Assembly: GCA_003224195.1 (NCBI GenBank)
Contig: QHYP01000179.1
Coordinates: forward strand, 1-18,237
Reading direction: 5' to 3'
From: Acidobacteriota bacterium
GTDB lineage: Bacteria; Acidobacteriota; Terriglobia; Acidiferrales; UBA7541
Length of the DNA: 18,237 nt
Within the stretch, counting starts at the first letter, position 1, and every line of letters begins with the position of its first letter. A program made the position numbers and the translations under genes. Under the pieces are notes generated by a model that made no database searches, was not told the origin of the DNA, and was given only the letters and a program-made list of their open reading frames with translations. Positions 7,521 to 14,903 of this stretch are shown one piece after another.

Positions 7521-9458
7521 TTACTTCAGTAGGTACTCCCGCAGAAATTCCACGCTGGCGTAGAACTGAAAATCCTGGTTGCCCTTTTTGCGGAAGCCAT
7601 GGCCTTCATCCTTGGCCATGACGTACCATACCGGCGTGCCCACCTTCTTCAGCGCCGCCACCATCTGCTCCGATTCGCTCACCGGCACGCGGGGATCGTT
7701 CTTTCCGGCGATGACGAACATCGGCTTTTTGATCTTCTCGGCGTTATTCAGCGGCGCAATCTTTTCCAGATATTCGCGCATCTTCGGGTCGCGTTCGTCT
7801 CCGTACTCGACGCGCCGCAGGTCGCGCCGGTAGGCTTCCGTATGCTCCAAGAGTGTCACGAGGTTTGAGGGGCCCACGACGTCGATCGAGCAGCGGATGC
7901 GGTCGCTGTAAAAGGTCGAAACCGCCAGCGTCATGTGGCCGCCGTAGCTGCCGCCGGTCACCGCAATTCGATCGGAATCCAGGTCGGGCCGCGCGGCGAT
8001 CCAGTCGAAGAGCGCGTTGATGTCCTTGTACGTGTCGTCGCGATGGAACCCATTGTCCAGCAGCGAAAATGTTTTTCCGTAGCCGGTCGAGCCGCGCACG
8101 TTGGGAAAAATCAGTGCGATCCCCAGCTCGTTTAGGTAGTAGTTGTTGCGCCCGAGGAATCCCGGCAGGGACTGACCTTCCGGTCCGCCGTGAATCTCCA
8201 CCAGCACCGGCCGCTTGCCCGTAAATTTCACCCGCGGCTGGTACAGGAATCCGGAAATCATTTTTCCGTCAAAACTCTTCCAATGAATCAATTCCGCTTC
8301 GGGGAAGGCCTCCGTCTTCACGGCGGATTCGCTGAAGGTCCACCGCTCGAGCTTGCCGGCGTTTACGTCCAGCGAATAGCAATCGGCCTGCCCCCGCGCC
8401 GTCTGCATCGTGAATCCAAGTTCGCGACCATTCCGGCGCCAGCGCAAGCCGCCGATCACTCCGGGGGGTAGCTTTGGGACGGACAATTCATTGCCGGTGC
8501 GCGTGTCAAGCACGTGCAGTTTAATGATCCCCTCTTCGTCCGTTAGGAACGCGATGCGCGCGCCGTCATGAGAAATGTCGAATGCTCCTACGTCCCAGGG
8601 AATGGCGCTGGTCAGGAAGTTTGTCTTTTTGCTCGTCAGGTCGATGTAGGCGAGCCGATGAAACTCCGAGTCCTTGTCCGTCGTCGTGTAGATGCCCTTG
8701 CCGTCCTTGCTAAAGCGGCTTTCGCCGTACGACACTTTCTCTATGGCGTCGCGCGGCGTGAAAGCCTTCTTTTCTCCGGTTGCCGTATCCACGAGCCACA
8801 CGTATAACTCATTGATGGAAATCTCTTCGAGCAGGAGAATTGTCTTGTCGTCGGGCGACCAATCGAGCGGCTGCCAGCCTCCGCCGGTGAGCTGGGTCAG
8901 CAAGCGGTCGGTTTTCGGGTTCGCCGGGTTCATTGTCCAAAGGTCGGTATCTTTCCCCGTACGACGCGTAGAGACGTAGGCAATCTGATCGCCGCCGGAG
9001 GACGACGGTCCAAGCAAGTTGCGGGATTTTCCGTCCGTCAGCAGCGTGACGTTCCCGCTCGCCAGGTCGTAGCGATAGAGCTGGAACCACTCGCCGCCAC
9101 CGATGTCCTTCTGTAAAATAAGGTAGTCTCCGCCGTTCGGATGAAAGCGTCCGCCGCTGACGGCGTCCGCAAAAAATGTTAGTTGTTCTCGCGCGCCGCC
9201 GGGCATTTTGACCAGATGGAGTTGGTTCGTGTCGCCGAAGCGCGTCGAGATAAGCATCTCGCGGCGGGATGGATGCCAGTCGCTTAGTCCCGCGGTTCGA
9301 TAGTCCGCGTAGCGGCCGGCCGTCTCCGCAAGTGAGGCCGGAATCGCGGGCACGCCCTCCACGACCAGGTTCTCGCGCGGAGCGATGACTCCGTCTTGGG
9401 CGTGCGCCGCTGCTGCGCTCAACAGGAGAACTGCAAAAAAGAGTGATGTGCGTTTCAT
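7521..9458 (-). CDS. Exported S9 family (prolyl oligopeptidase-like) serine peptidase
   Basis: A secreted or periplasmic peptidase of 645 aa, of the DPP-IV/acylaminoacyl-peptidase type. A signal peptide (MKRTSLFFAVLLLSAAAAHA) with cleavage after AHA precedes a beta-propeller built of WD40-like repeats (about residues 50-380; e.g. LDWSPDDKTIL, SRFSKDGKGIYT, FDISHDGARIAF). The C-terminal alpha/beta hydrolase domain has EIHGGPEGQ (oxyanion side), VRGSTGYGK, the nucleophile in GGSYGG (Ser504), Asp588 in GKNDPRVP and His620 in DEGHGF, so the triad is complete. The ATG at 9458 is chosen over a TTG two codons upstream because GGGGAG (9465-9470 on the minus strand) sits 6 nt from it. It is divergent from the deacetylase gene and convergent with the carboxyltransferase. 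It probably degrades proline-containing peptides. Confidence 0.94.
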   Translation of the reverse strand: MKRTSLFFAVLLLSAAAAHAQDGVIAPRENLVVEGVPAIPASLAETAGRYADYRTAGLSDWHPSRREMLISTRFGDTNQLHLVKMPGGAREQLTFFADAVSGGRFHPNGGDYLILQKDIGGGEWFQLYRYDLASGNVTLLTDGKSRNLLGPSSSGGDQIAYVSTRRTGKDTDLWTMNPANPKTDRLLTQLTGGGWQPLDWSPDDKTILLLEEISINELYVWLVDTATGEKKAFTPRDAIEKVSYGESRFSKDGKGIYTTTDKDSEFHRLAYIDLTSKKTNFLTSAIPWDVGAFDISHDGARIAFLTDEEGIIKLHVLDTRTGNELSVPKLPPGVIGGLRWRRNGRELGFTMQTARGQADCYSLDVNAGKLERWTFSESAVKTEAFPEAELIHWKSFDGKMISGFLYQPRVKFTGKRPVLVEIHGGPEGQSLPGFLGRNNYYLNELGIALIFPNVRGSTGYGKTFSLLDNGFHRDDTYKDINALFDWIAARPDLDSDRIAVTGGSYGGHMTLAVSTFYSDRIRCSIDVVGPSNLVTLLEHTEAYRRDLRRVEYGDERDPKMREYLEKIAPLNNAEKIKKPMFVIAGKNDPRVPVSESEQMVAALKKVGTPVWYVMAKDEGHGFRKKGNQDFQFYASVEFLREYLLK

Positions 9459-9490
9459 TTCCAACTCCCCGAGTGGATTAGGAGAGTTCC

Positions 9491-9533
9491 TATATACCGC
9501 TGTGCCTCAGATTGGGGAAGTCTTTTCCCAATC
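9491..9533 (-). promoter_or_regulatory. Putative S9 peptidase promoter with an overlapping inverted repeat
   Basis: On the minus strand, TATATA (9496-9491) fits a -10 box about 33 nt before the ATG. An imperfect inverted repeat at 9510-9533 (GATTGGGGAA, 4-nt loop, TTCCCAATC; one bulged G) covers the place where the -35 box would be. This arrangement would suit a repressor or activator site in the divergent intergenic region. No known regulator is recognised. Confidence 0.35.
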
Positions 9534-9662
9534 CTGATTCGCATCCCCGCGGAGATATGGATCGCGACTTGTGAAACGGGTCAAAGCCTCGCATGGTTAC
9601 AACGTTTGAGGCGAACAGAATTGTGTTACTCTCTGCCCGCATCGTGAGTCCGAGAGTTCATC

Positions 9663-10589
9663 ATGCACTTCCGTAGCGTCGCTGCCGCATTTGCACTATT
9701 GTTTTTTGCGGTCATGAGCGTGACTGCGCAAACGAAAACGGTCGCCGAGCGCCTCGGCTATCCAGCGAACGCGAAGCTCCTCATCCTTCATGCGGATGAT
9801 CTCGGTGTGGCGCGTTCGGTTGACGCCGCCAGCTTTGCCGCTTTGGATAAGAAAGCAGTGACCTCCGCCAGTGTGATGGTGCCGTGCCCCTGGCTGACGG
9901 AAGTCGCGGCCTACGCGAGAGATCACCGCGATGCAGACTTCGGCCTTCACCTGACGCTTACGAGCGAGTGGAAGACCTATCGCTGGGGCTCGGTCGAAGC
10001 GAAGGACAACGTTTTGAGCTTATACGATCCTGACGGCTATCTCTGGAAAGATGCAACGCTCGCCGCGGGTCACATCAAGCCCGGCGAGGCGGAACGCGAA
10101 ATTCGCGCCCAGCTTGAGCGCGCGCTATCTCTCGACATTCGCCCCACTCATCTGGACAGCCACATGGGGACGCTCTTCGCCACGCCAGAGCTCTTCGCCG
10201 TCTTTGCGAAAGTTGCGCGCGATTACAAATTGCCATTCCTGGCCGTGAAAGTTTCCGACGAGCGGAATAAACTGCTCGCCTTGCTGACGGAAAACGACAT
10301 TGTTCTCGACTCGCTGGTGATGGCGGCTCCTGCGGTCCGCCCGGAGGGCTGGAAGGAATTTTATGCCCAGGCGATCAAAAACCTGAAGCCGGGCCTCACC
10401 GAGATGATCGTTCACCTCGGGTATGACGATGCCGAACTTCGGGCGGTCATGGAGGAACATCCGGACTACGGTGCGGCGTGGCGTCAGCGCGATTTCGATG
10501 TGGTGACGAGCCCGGATTTCAAGAAACTTCTGGATGAAAACCGCGTCATTCTGATTGGTTGGAAGGATCTTAAGAAGCTTGTGCAATAA
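9663..10589 (+). CDS. Exported ChbG/YdjC-family carbohydrate deacetylase
   Basis: A 308-aa protein of the ChbG/HpnK (YdjC) family, divalent-metal deacetylases acting on N-acetylated sugars or hopanoid glycosides. The signal peptide is MHFRSVAAAFALLFFAVMSV with likely cleavage after TAQ, which is unusual for a family known mostly from cytoplasmic ChbG, so it should act outside the cytoplasm. Motifs are ILHADDLGVARSVD with D45 and D46, FGLHLTLTSEW with H96, and PTHLDSHMGT with H163 and H167, which together form the expected metal and catalytic site. The C-terminal half has EMIVHLGYDD and VVTSPDFKKLL. A TGTTACTCT box at 9624-9632 may be its promoter. It is divergent from the S9 peptidase, so the two exported enzymes may share control. 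Its substrate cannot be inferred. Confidence 0.88.
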   Translation: MHFRSVAAAFALLFFAVMSVTAQTKTVAERLGYPANAKLLILHADDLGVARSVDAASFAALDKKAVTSASVMVPCPWLTEVAAYARDHRDADFGLHLTLTSEWKTYRWGSVEAKDNVLSLYDPDGYLWKDATLAAGHIKPGEAEREIRAQLERALSLDIRPTHLDSHMGTLFATPELFAVFAKVARDYKLPFLAVKVSDERNKLLALLTENDIVLDSLVMAAPAVRPEGWKEFYAQAIKNLKPGLTEMIVHLGYDDAELRAVMEEHPDYGAAWRQRDFDVVTSPDFKKLLDENRVILIGWKDLKKLVQ

Positions 10590-10610
10590 GCCCTCCCGCG
10601 CTTTTCTTCG

Positions 10611-10619
10611 TGCTAAACT
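10611..10619 (+). promoter_or_regulatory. Putative extended -10 promoter of the biotin carboxylase gene
   Basis: TGCTAAACT fits an extended -10 (TGn plus TAAACT), 21 nt before the ATG at 10641. No -35 is recognisable and no Shine-Dalgarno is seen before the ATG. Confidence 0.4.
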
Positions 10620-10640
10620 CAGCCACCGTTCACCCGATTC

Positions 10641-12179
10641 ATGTTCAGGAAGATGCTCATCGCCAATCGCGGCGAAATAGCCGTGCGCATTATTCGCGCG
10701 TGCCGCGAACTTGGCATCCAGTCGGTAGCGGTTTTCAGCGACGTCGATCGCGCGTCGCTGCACGTCCTCCTGGCGGATGAAGCCTATGCGATTGGGCCTG
10801 CGCCCTCGCGCGAAAGCTATCTGCGCATCGACAAACTCATGGACGTGGCGCGCCGCACGAGCTGCGACGCCGTTCACCCCGGCTATGGATTTCTTGCCGA
10901 AAACCCCGCGCTGCCGCGCGCCTGCGCCGACGAGCGCGTGACCTTTATCGGCCCGCCACCGGAAGCCATGGAAGCCCTCGGGTCGAAAACGGCGGCGCGG
11001 CAGCTCGCCAGCCGCGTCGAGGTTCCCACGGTCCCGGGAACGCTCGATCCCGTCGAAACTCCGGAAGAAGCGCAGGTTCTCGCGCAACACATCGGCTATC
11101 CCGTTTTGCTCAAAGCCGTCGCCGGCGGCGGCGGAATGGGAATGCGTCTGGTCGCCTCGGATGCCGAATTTCCTTCCGCGTGGCGCGACGCGAGCTCTGA
11201 AGCGTTCAACGCCTTCGGAGATGCACGCCTTTATCTTGAAAAATATCTTTCCAAGCCACGCCACATCGAGATTCAAATCCTTGCCGACGCGCACGGCCGC
11301 GTCGTGTCGCTCGGCGAGCGTGAATGTTCCCTCCAGCGACGCCACCAGAAGGTCGTCGAAGAAGCGCCTTCGCCCGTCTTGACGCCCGAGCTGCGCCGAA
11401 AAATGGGCGAAGCCGCTGTGCGTTTGGCGCGCGCGGGCGGCTACAGCAACGCCGGCACGGTGGAATTCCTCGTCGACGCGGATCTAAATTTCTATTTTCT
11501 GGAGGTGAATACGCGGCTTCAGGTCGAGCATCCCGTCACCGAGCAGGTTACGGGACTCGATCTGGTCAAGCTGCAGATTGCCATTGCCGCCGGGCATCGT
11601 CTTCCGTTTGAGTGGCAATCGGTCGCGCCGCGCGGTCACGCCATCGAATCGCGCGTCTATGCCGAAGACCCCGACAATAATTTCTTTCCTTCGCCCGGCA
11701 AGATCCTCTCGCACCGCGCGCCGAGCGGCCCGGGGATTCGGCTCGATGAAGGCGTGTATGAAGGCTGGACCGTCCCCACGGACTACGATCCTCTGTTGAG
11801 CAAGCTGATCGCCTGGGGCAACAGCCGCGAGGAGTCGATCGCGCGTCTCCGCCGCGCCCTCGAGGAATATTCCATCACCGGCATCAAAACCAATGTCGGC
11901 CTCTTCCGGTGCATCCTCGCTGAGCCTGAATTCCTCCGCGGCGAAATCCATACGCGCTGGCTGGATGAATTCCTTCGCGCGCCGGCAAGGTCTTCCGAAA
12001 CCGGGAAATCCGCCGATAGCGTGGAATCGCATTCCGCGGCTGCCGACGCGGCCCTCATCGCGGCGGCTCTGTGCCACATAAGCCAAAACGGCGTAAAGCC
12101 GGGCGTCGCGCCGCCCGCCGAAACTACTTCTCGCTGGAAACTCGAGGGCCGCCGCGAACAACTGGACCGCATGCCATGA
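10641..12179 (+). CDS. accC: Acyl-CoA carboxylase biotin carboxylase subunit
   Basis: A 512-aa biotin carboxylase that uses ATP and bicarbonate to carboxylate the biotin on the carrier protein encoded next door. The N-terminal domain reads MFRKMLIANRGEIAVRIIRA and AVHPGYGFLAENP. The ATP-grasp domain has LLKAVAGGGGMGMRLV (glycine loop 162-167), ECSLQRRHQKVVEEAP (228-243), and FLEVNTRLQVEHPVTE (286-301) with the catalytic Arg and Glu. The C-terminal domain includes ESRVYAEDP and FFPSPGKI. It is about 60 residues longer than stand-alone AccC (about 450 aa). The tail from about 450 (SSETGKSAD... to LEGRREQL) resembles the start of the BT-type linker domain of PccA/MccA alpha chains. The stop overlaps the start of the carrier gene (ATGA at 12176-12179). 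It is most likely the alpha part of a propionyl-CoA-type carboxylase and not the fatty-acid AccC. Confidence 0.93.
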   Translation: MFRKMLIANRGEIAVRIIRACRELGIQSVAVFSDVDRASLHVLLADEAYAIGPAPSRESYLRIDKLMDVARRTSCDAVHPGYGFLAENPALPRACADERVTFIGPPPEAMEALGSKTAARQLASRVEVPTVPGTLDPVETPEEAQVLAQHIGYPVLLKAVAGGGGMGMRLVASDAEFPSAWRDASSEAFNAFGDARLYLEKYLSKPRHIEIQILADAHGRVVSLGERECSLQRRHQKVVEEAPSPVLTPELRRKMGEAAVRLARAGGYSNAGTVEFLVDADLNFYFLEVNTRLQVEHPVTEQVTGLDLVKLQIAIAAGHRLPFEWQSVAPRGHAIESRVYAEDPDNNFFPSPGKILSHRAPSGPGIRLDEGVYEGWTVPTDYDPLLSKLIAWGNSREESIARLRRALEEYSITGIKTNVGLFRCILAEPEFLRGEIHTRWLDEFLRAPARSSETGKSADSVESHSAAADAALIAAALCHISQNGVKPGVAPPAETTSRWKLEGRREQLDRMP

Positions 12180-12676
12180 AATTGGAAATCCACGCCGGTG
12201 GCCACGTACGTCACATCAGTCTCGGTCGCACCGGGTCTCGCTTACGCGCGGAAATCGACGGCCGCACCGTCGAAGCCGACGCCGTTGAGGTTTCTCCCGG
12301 CGCGTATTCCATTCTTCTGAACGGAGAGTCACACGAAGTGCGCGTCACGCGCTTGCCCGGCGGAGCGCTGAAACTTCAGTGCGGCGGTGCGGAATACACC
12401 GCCGAAGTCTTCGATCCGCGCGCGTGGCGCGGCCGGCGCCACGGCGCTCTGGAATCCGAGGGCCGCCGGCAAATTTCCGCGCCTATGCCCGGGAAAGTCG
12501 TTCGTGTCCTCGTACAGACGGGCGATCGAGTGGAAGCCGGCCAGGGGCTCATGGTCGTCGAAGCGATGAAGATGCAAAACGAAATCAAATCGCCCAAAAG
12601 CGGTGTCGTCGAGCGCATCCTGGTCGCGGAAGGGCAGGCTGTCAACTCGGGGGAAGTCCTCGCTTGGATCGAATAG
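12176..12676 (+). CDS. Biotin carboxyl carrier protein of the acyl-CoA carboxylase
   Basis: A 166-aa biotin/lipoyl-attachment protein. The C-terminal ~75 residues form the biotinyl domain: ISAPMPGKVVRVLVQTGDRV, then EAMKMQNEI with the biotinylated Lys132, and GVVERILVAEGQAVNSGEVL. The N-terminal ~90 residues (GSRLRAEIDGRTVEADAVEV, SILLNGESHEVRV) are beta-rich and look like the second half of the linker domain found inside fused PccA chains. Start ATG 12176 overlaps the biotin carboxylase stop, so the two are translationally coupled. The matching carboxyltransferase lies at 5887-7448. Compared with single-chain PccA (about 660 aa), the alpha subunit is here split in two, and 512 + 166 aa adds up to about that length. 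Confidence 0.93.
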   Translation: MKLEIHAGGHVRHISLGRTGSRLRAEIDGRTVEADAVEVSPGAYSILLNGESHEVRVTRLPGGALKLQCGGAEYTAEVFDPRAWRGRRHGALESEGRRQISAPMPGKVVRVLVQTGDRVEAGQGLMVVEAMKMQNEIKSPKSGVVERILVAEGQAVNSGEVLAWIE

Positions 12677-12745
12677 GCATCGTGGTCTCTGAAATGTTTT
12701 TGAGTGGAAGCCATGGAACGTTTGCTGCTGGCGCTCGCGGCGGGC

Positions 12746-13846
12746 TTACTTCGTCGAGACTGCGGGCTTCGCCGCGTCCGGCAATTTTCCCGCAGCTTCG
12801 ATCACTTGTTCCGCCAGGTAATTCGTTACGCGCGCTTCATTCCGCGCGATCGCAATGTAGGCCGCGTGCAGAAGCTGCTCCTTCCGGTTGCGCAGCGTGT
12901 CGCGGATGGTCTGTTGAACCTGCGGATCGGACGGCCCTCGCTGGCCCGGGGCCTCGCGGGCCACAAGCTTTAGGACGACGTATTTGTCTTTTAACGGAAT
13001 GATGGGGCTCACCTGCCCTGGCTTCAGCCCCATCACAGTCCTTTTGAGTGCGGGATCGGACTGGTTGAGAGACGACTCCGGAATGTAGCCCAGGCTTCCG
13101 CCTGTCGCGGAAGTTGTGGGGTCCTCGGAATAATCCATCGCGAGCTGCGCAAAGTCCGCGCCGGTGTTTAGCCGGTCGAGGATCATTTGAATCTTGCGCC
13201 GCGCTTCGGCGTCGTTTGTTGCGTCGTCATTCTTGCGGTTGCGGATCAGCGGATCTTTCCGCGGCGTGACCACGATCTGGGCAATTTGGTATTGCGGTTC
13301 GGCCACGTTGAACTGCGCCTTGTTTGCGTTGTAGAAGCCCGCCACGTCCTGGTCGGTGATCGTAATTTTCGACACCACTTCGCGGTTCAACAGCTTCTGG
13401 ATGGAAAGGTCGCGCCGCAGGTCGCGCTTCAGATCGTCCACCGTGATCCCCCGGTCCTTCAGTTGTCGGTTGAACTCTTCTTCCGTGAAAGGGCTCTTCA
13501 GCTCGGTGAATTTATCCTCCACCTCGCCGTCGCTGGCTTCCAGGTTCAGCTTCTTCGCCCGCTCGAGCAGGATTTCGTTGTTGATGAGTTCATCGAGTAC
13601 GTTCAGCTTGAGGGACAGCGCCTCCTCCTGGGAAGGTTCCTGTCCCTCCGAACTCACGCGCGTCCGGTAGTACTTCTCCACTTCGTCGCGCTTAATCTCC
13701 TGCCCGTTCACGGCCGCCCACACGTCAGGCGCGGGCCGTGACTCATGCCCGCATCCGCTTGCAAGGAGAAGCGCGCAGACGGATAGAATCGCGCCCCGGA
13801 GTTTGGGGGCCTTCTTCCTGGCGGAATCCGGACGAGGGGAATGCAA
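12746..13846 (-). CDS. SurA-like parvulin-type peptidyl-prolyl isomerase lipoprotein
   Basis: A 366-aa predicted periplasmic chaperone/foldase. A basic N terminus (KKAPKLRG) and hydrophobic core end in the lipobox LASGC (Cys32), so membrane-anchored lipoprotein is likely. A SurA-N-type domain (about 44-160: VNGQEIKRDEVEKYY, VLDELINNEILLERAKKLNL) is followed by one parvulin rotamase domain (about 185-297: YQIAQIVVTPRKD, GADFAQLAMDYSEDP, GGSLGYIPE, LKPGQVSPIIPLKDKYVVLKL). SurA has two parvulin domains and this protein has one, as in PrsA or PpiD-like relatives. The start is a TTG at 13846. The frame stays open only to 13867 and holds no ATG. It lies 7 bp after the rpmB stop on the same strand, so rpmB and this gene are likely co-transcribed. 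Its stop faces the carrier-protein gene. Confidence 0.88.
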   Translation of the reverse strand: MHSPRPDSARKKAPKLRGAILSVCALLLASGCGHESRPAPDVWAAVNGQEIKRDEVEKYYRTRVSSEGQEPSQEEALSLKLNVLDELINNEILLERAKKLNLEASDGEVEDKFTELKSPFTEEEFNRQLKDRGITVDDLKRDLRRDLSIQKLLNREVVSKITITDQDVAGFYNANKAQFNVAEPQYQIAQIVVTPRKDPLIRNRKNDDATNDAEARRKIQMILDRLNTGADFAQLAMDYSEDPTTSATGGSLGYIPESSLNQSDPALKRTVMGLKPGQVSPIIPLKDKYVVLKLVAREAPGQRGPSDPQVQQTIRDTLRNRKEQLLHAAYIAIARNEARVTNYLAEQVIEAAGKLPDAAKPAVSTK

Positions 13847-13853
13847 GGCGGGC

Positions 13854-14045
13854 TCAGGCGGCTTTTTTCACGCGGCCCGCGCGGATGCACGCGGTACACA
13901 CGCTCACGTGCCTACGCACGCCATTCACGATCGCGCGCATGCGCCGCAAATTCGGCTTCCACCGGCGCCGGCGCGTATTATTCGCGTGACTGATCACGTT
14001 CCCATAGTGCGGTGCCTTGCCGCACAATTCACACTTCGATGCCAT
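13854..14045 (-). CDS. rpmB: 50S ribosomal protein L28
   Basis: A 63-aa ribosomal protein of the large subunit. MASKCELCGKAPHYGN, SHANNTRRRRWKPNL and HVSVCTACIRAG are diagnostic for L28. The protein is a zinc-ribbon (C+) form, with Cys5/Cys8 and Cys50/Cys53 as the two metal-binding pairs. It ends in the basic GRVKKAA. The ATG is at 14045 and upstream lies a weak GGTGAG ribosome binding site. The gene runs into the SurA-like lipoprotein gene 7 bp downstream. Confidence 0.97.
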   Translation of the reverse strand: MASKCELCGKAPHYGNVISHANNTRRRRWKPNLRRMRAIVNGVRRHVSVCTACIRAGRVKKAA

Positions 14046-14171
14046 GGCTCACCAACTCATCCTGTTCAGAATTTCCCTGCTCGCAGAGCCCCCAGTCTAT
14101 CAGACTTGCGTTCTCCCGTGTAGCGCCAGCTCGCCCTCCCGGGGATTGACACGCAGTCTTATTTGGGATGC

Positions 14172-14272
14172 CTAGTGCCGTTCCAACTTATTCAGCCAAA
14201 TACCCGCTGCCCAAACTTCGCTGCTGCTCTGCGGAGAAAAAAGTTAGTTTCAAAAAGTTGGAACGGCACTAG
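14172..14272. mobile_element. 101-bp MITE-like element with perfect 18-bp terminal inverted repeats
   Basis: CTAGTGCCGTTCCAACTT (14172-14189) is repeated exactly in inverse orientation at 14255-14272, with 65 bp of non-coding sequence between. The outermost bases are CTAG on both sides, which can be read as part of the repeat or as a 4-bp target duplication (CTAG, or TA alone). Such duplications are typical of IS5-like or IS630/mariner-like transposases. No transposase is encoded. The element lies between rpmB and the PilZ gene and its right end contains the TAG stop of the PilZ gene. It could also fold into a long hairpin in the PilZ mRNA. A chance or regulatory inverted repeat is possible, but 18 perfect base pairs is strong. 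Confidence 0.62.
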
Positions 14273-14571
14273 CGGCGGGACATCCAATCGCCTGCGGCGG
14301 CCACCAGCTGTAGTCCAATGGCGAACGATCCGTGTCCCAGCGCTTGGCAATAAACGACTCGCGCTCGCGAGCGGAAGCTTCCCAGGAGCGATCTGACGTT
14401 CAACCGCTCATTCGGCTGCCAGGGTTTGTTCGTAACCACACGCGCACCCCTGGCGCTGACATTCTCGGTGATTCCTTCCTGGGCCGGTCGTCTCACGTCC
14501 AGGCTGGAGAGATCGACCATCACTTTCAGTGGCATGCGACTTTCGCCGCGGCCTTGGAGCTTGGTAGGCAT
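14269..14571 (-). CDS. PilZ-like domain protein
   Basis: A 100-aa protein that reads like a PilZ domain, the c-di-GMP-binding beta-barrel. The segment TENVSARGARVVTNKPWQPN matches the (D/N)xSxxG motif region, followed by ERLNVRSLLGSFRSRARVVY and GSFAIGLQLVA as later strands. The first c-di-GMP motif, RxxxR, is not intact: the N terminus reads GESRMPLKVMV, with one Arg and a Lys. Binding may therefore be lost, as in many PilZ-like proteins of this kind. Its TAG stop lies inside the right terminus of the MITE-like element. If CTAG is a target duplication, the stop would have been the same before insertion. The ATG at 14571 could be replaced by an internal ATG at residue 13. Confidence 0.7.
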   Translation of the reverse strand: MPTKLQGRGESRMPLKVMVDLSSLDVRRPAQEGITENVSARGARVVTNKPWQPNERLNVRSLLGSFRSRARVVYCQALGHGSFAIGLQLVAAAGDWMSRR

Positions 14572-14843
14572 GGAGCTTCGCCGAACTTCCTACCTCGACA
14601 GAGATAAAAGGGGGTGAGAGCTTGGGAGGGCTGATGCTACAAGCTCATCTTAGCGCCGGAAGGGGTCGAAGGGTCAATGGTACTGCCTCATCCTGCTGTA
14701 ACTCCTTTCGTTACAACAAGTTGGCGCCAAAAGAGCTCGCGAAGCTTGCGACCAAGTCCTCTCCATAACTGCTCCCGCTGGTCCGCTCGTTCGCTTCGCT
14801 GCGTCTGCGGTTCCACCTCGCGCCCGATATCACGCAGGTTATA
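14572..14843. other. Gene-free stretch upstream of the PilZ-like gene
   Basis: About 270 bp with no convincing ORF on either strand, no tRNA fold and no tandem repeat. It holds small inverted repeats only: GAGCTT/CAAGCTC-like arms around 14618-14646, and GTAAC...GTTAC near 14700. The purine-rich GAGGTAGGAAG (minus strand) about 19 nt before the PilZ ATG could be a poorly spaced ribosome binding site. A leader region for the PilZ gene or remnants of an older gene are both possible. Confidence 0.4.
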
Positions 14844-14872
14844 TTGACGTTGACGTTATATTCTGCTAGAAA
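14844..14872 (+). promoter_or_regulatory. Canonical-looking promoter of the 74-aa ORF
   Basis: TTGACG (14844-14849), a 17-bp spacer and TAGAAA (14867-14872), with TGC directly before the -10 box (extended -10). The TTGACG hexamer is directly repeated at 14850. Transcription would start near 14879. GGGGAGAGG at 14888-14896 then gives a ribosome binding site 7 nt before GTG 14904. Confidence 0.6.
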
Positions 14873-14903
14873 TAGCCTTCCGCTCATGGGGAGAGGTCAT
14901 TCT

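Noticed and set aside
10125..11345. 406-codon open frame on the minus strand across the deacetylase and biotin carboxylase genes
   Set aside because: It overlaps two clearly real genes on the other strand, and its composition (Arg/His/Ala-rich) and lack of motifs indicate a shadow frame.
12677..12745. Intrinsic terminator between the convergent carrier-protein and SurA-like genes
   Set aside because: No convincing stem followed by a T-run on either strand.
14146..14174. TTGACA on the plus strand as a promoter
   Set aside because: At 17-bp spacing the hexamer is TGCCTA, no -10 resemblance, and no plus-strand gene follows.
14572..14903. tRNA, CRISPR array or small RNA in the gene-poor stretch
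   Set aside because: No cloverleaf, no regularly spaced repeats and no terminator-like hairpin with T-run were found by eye.
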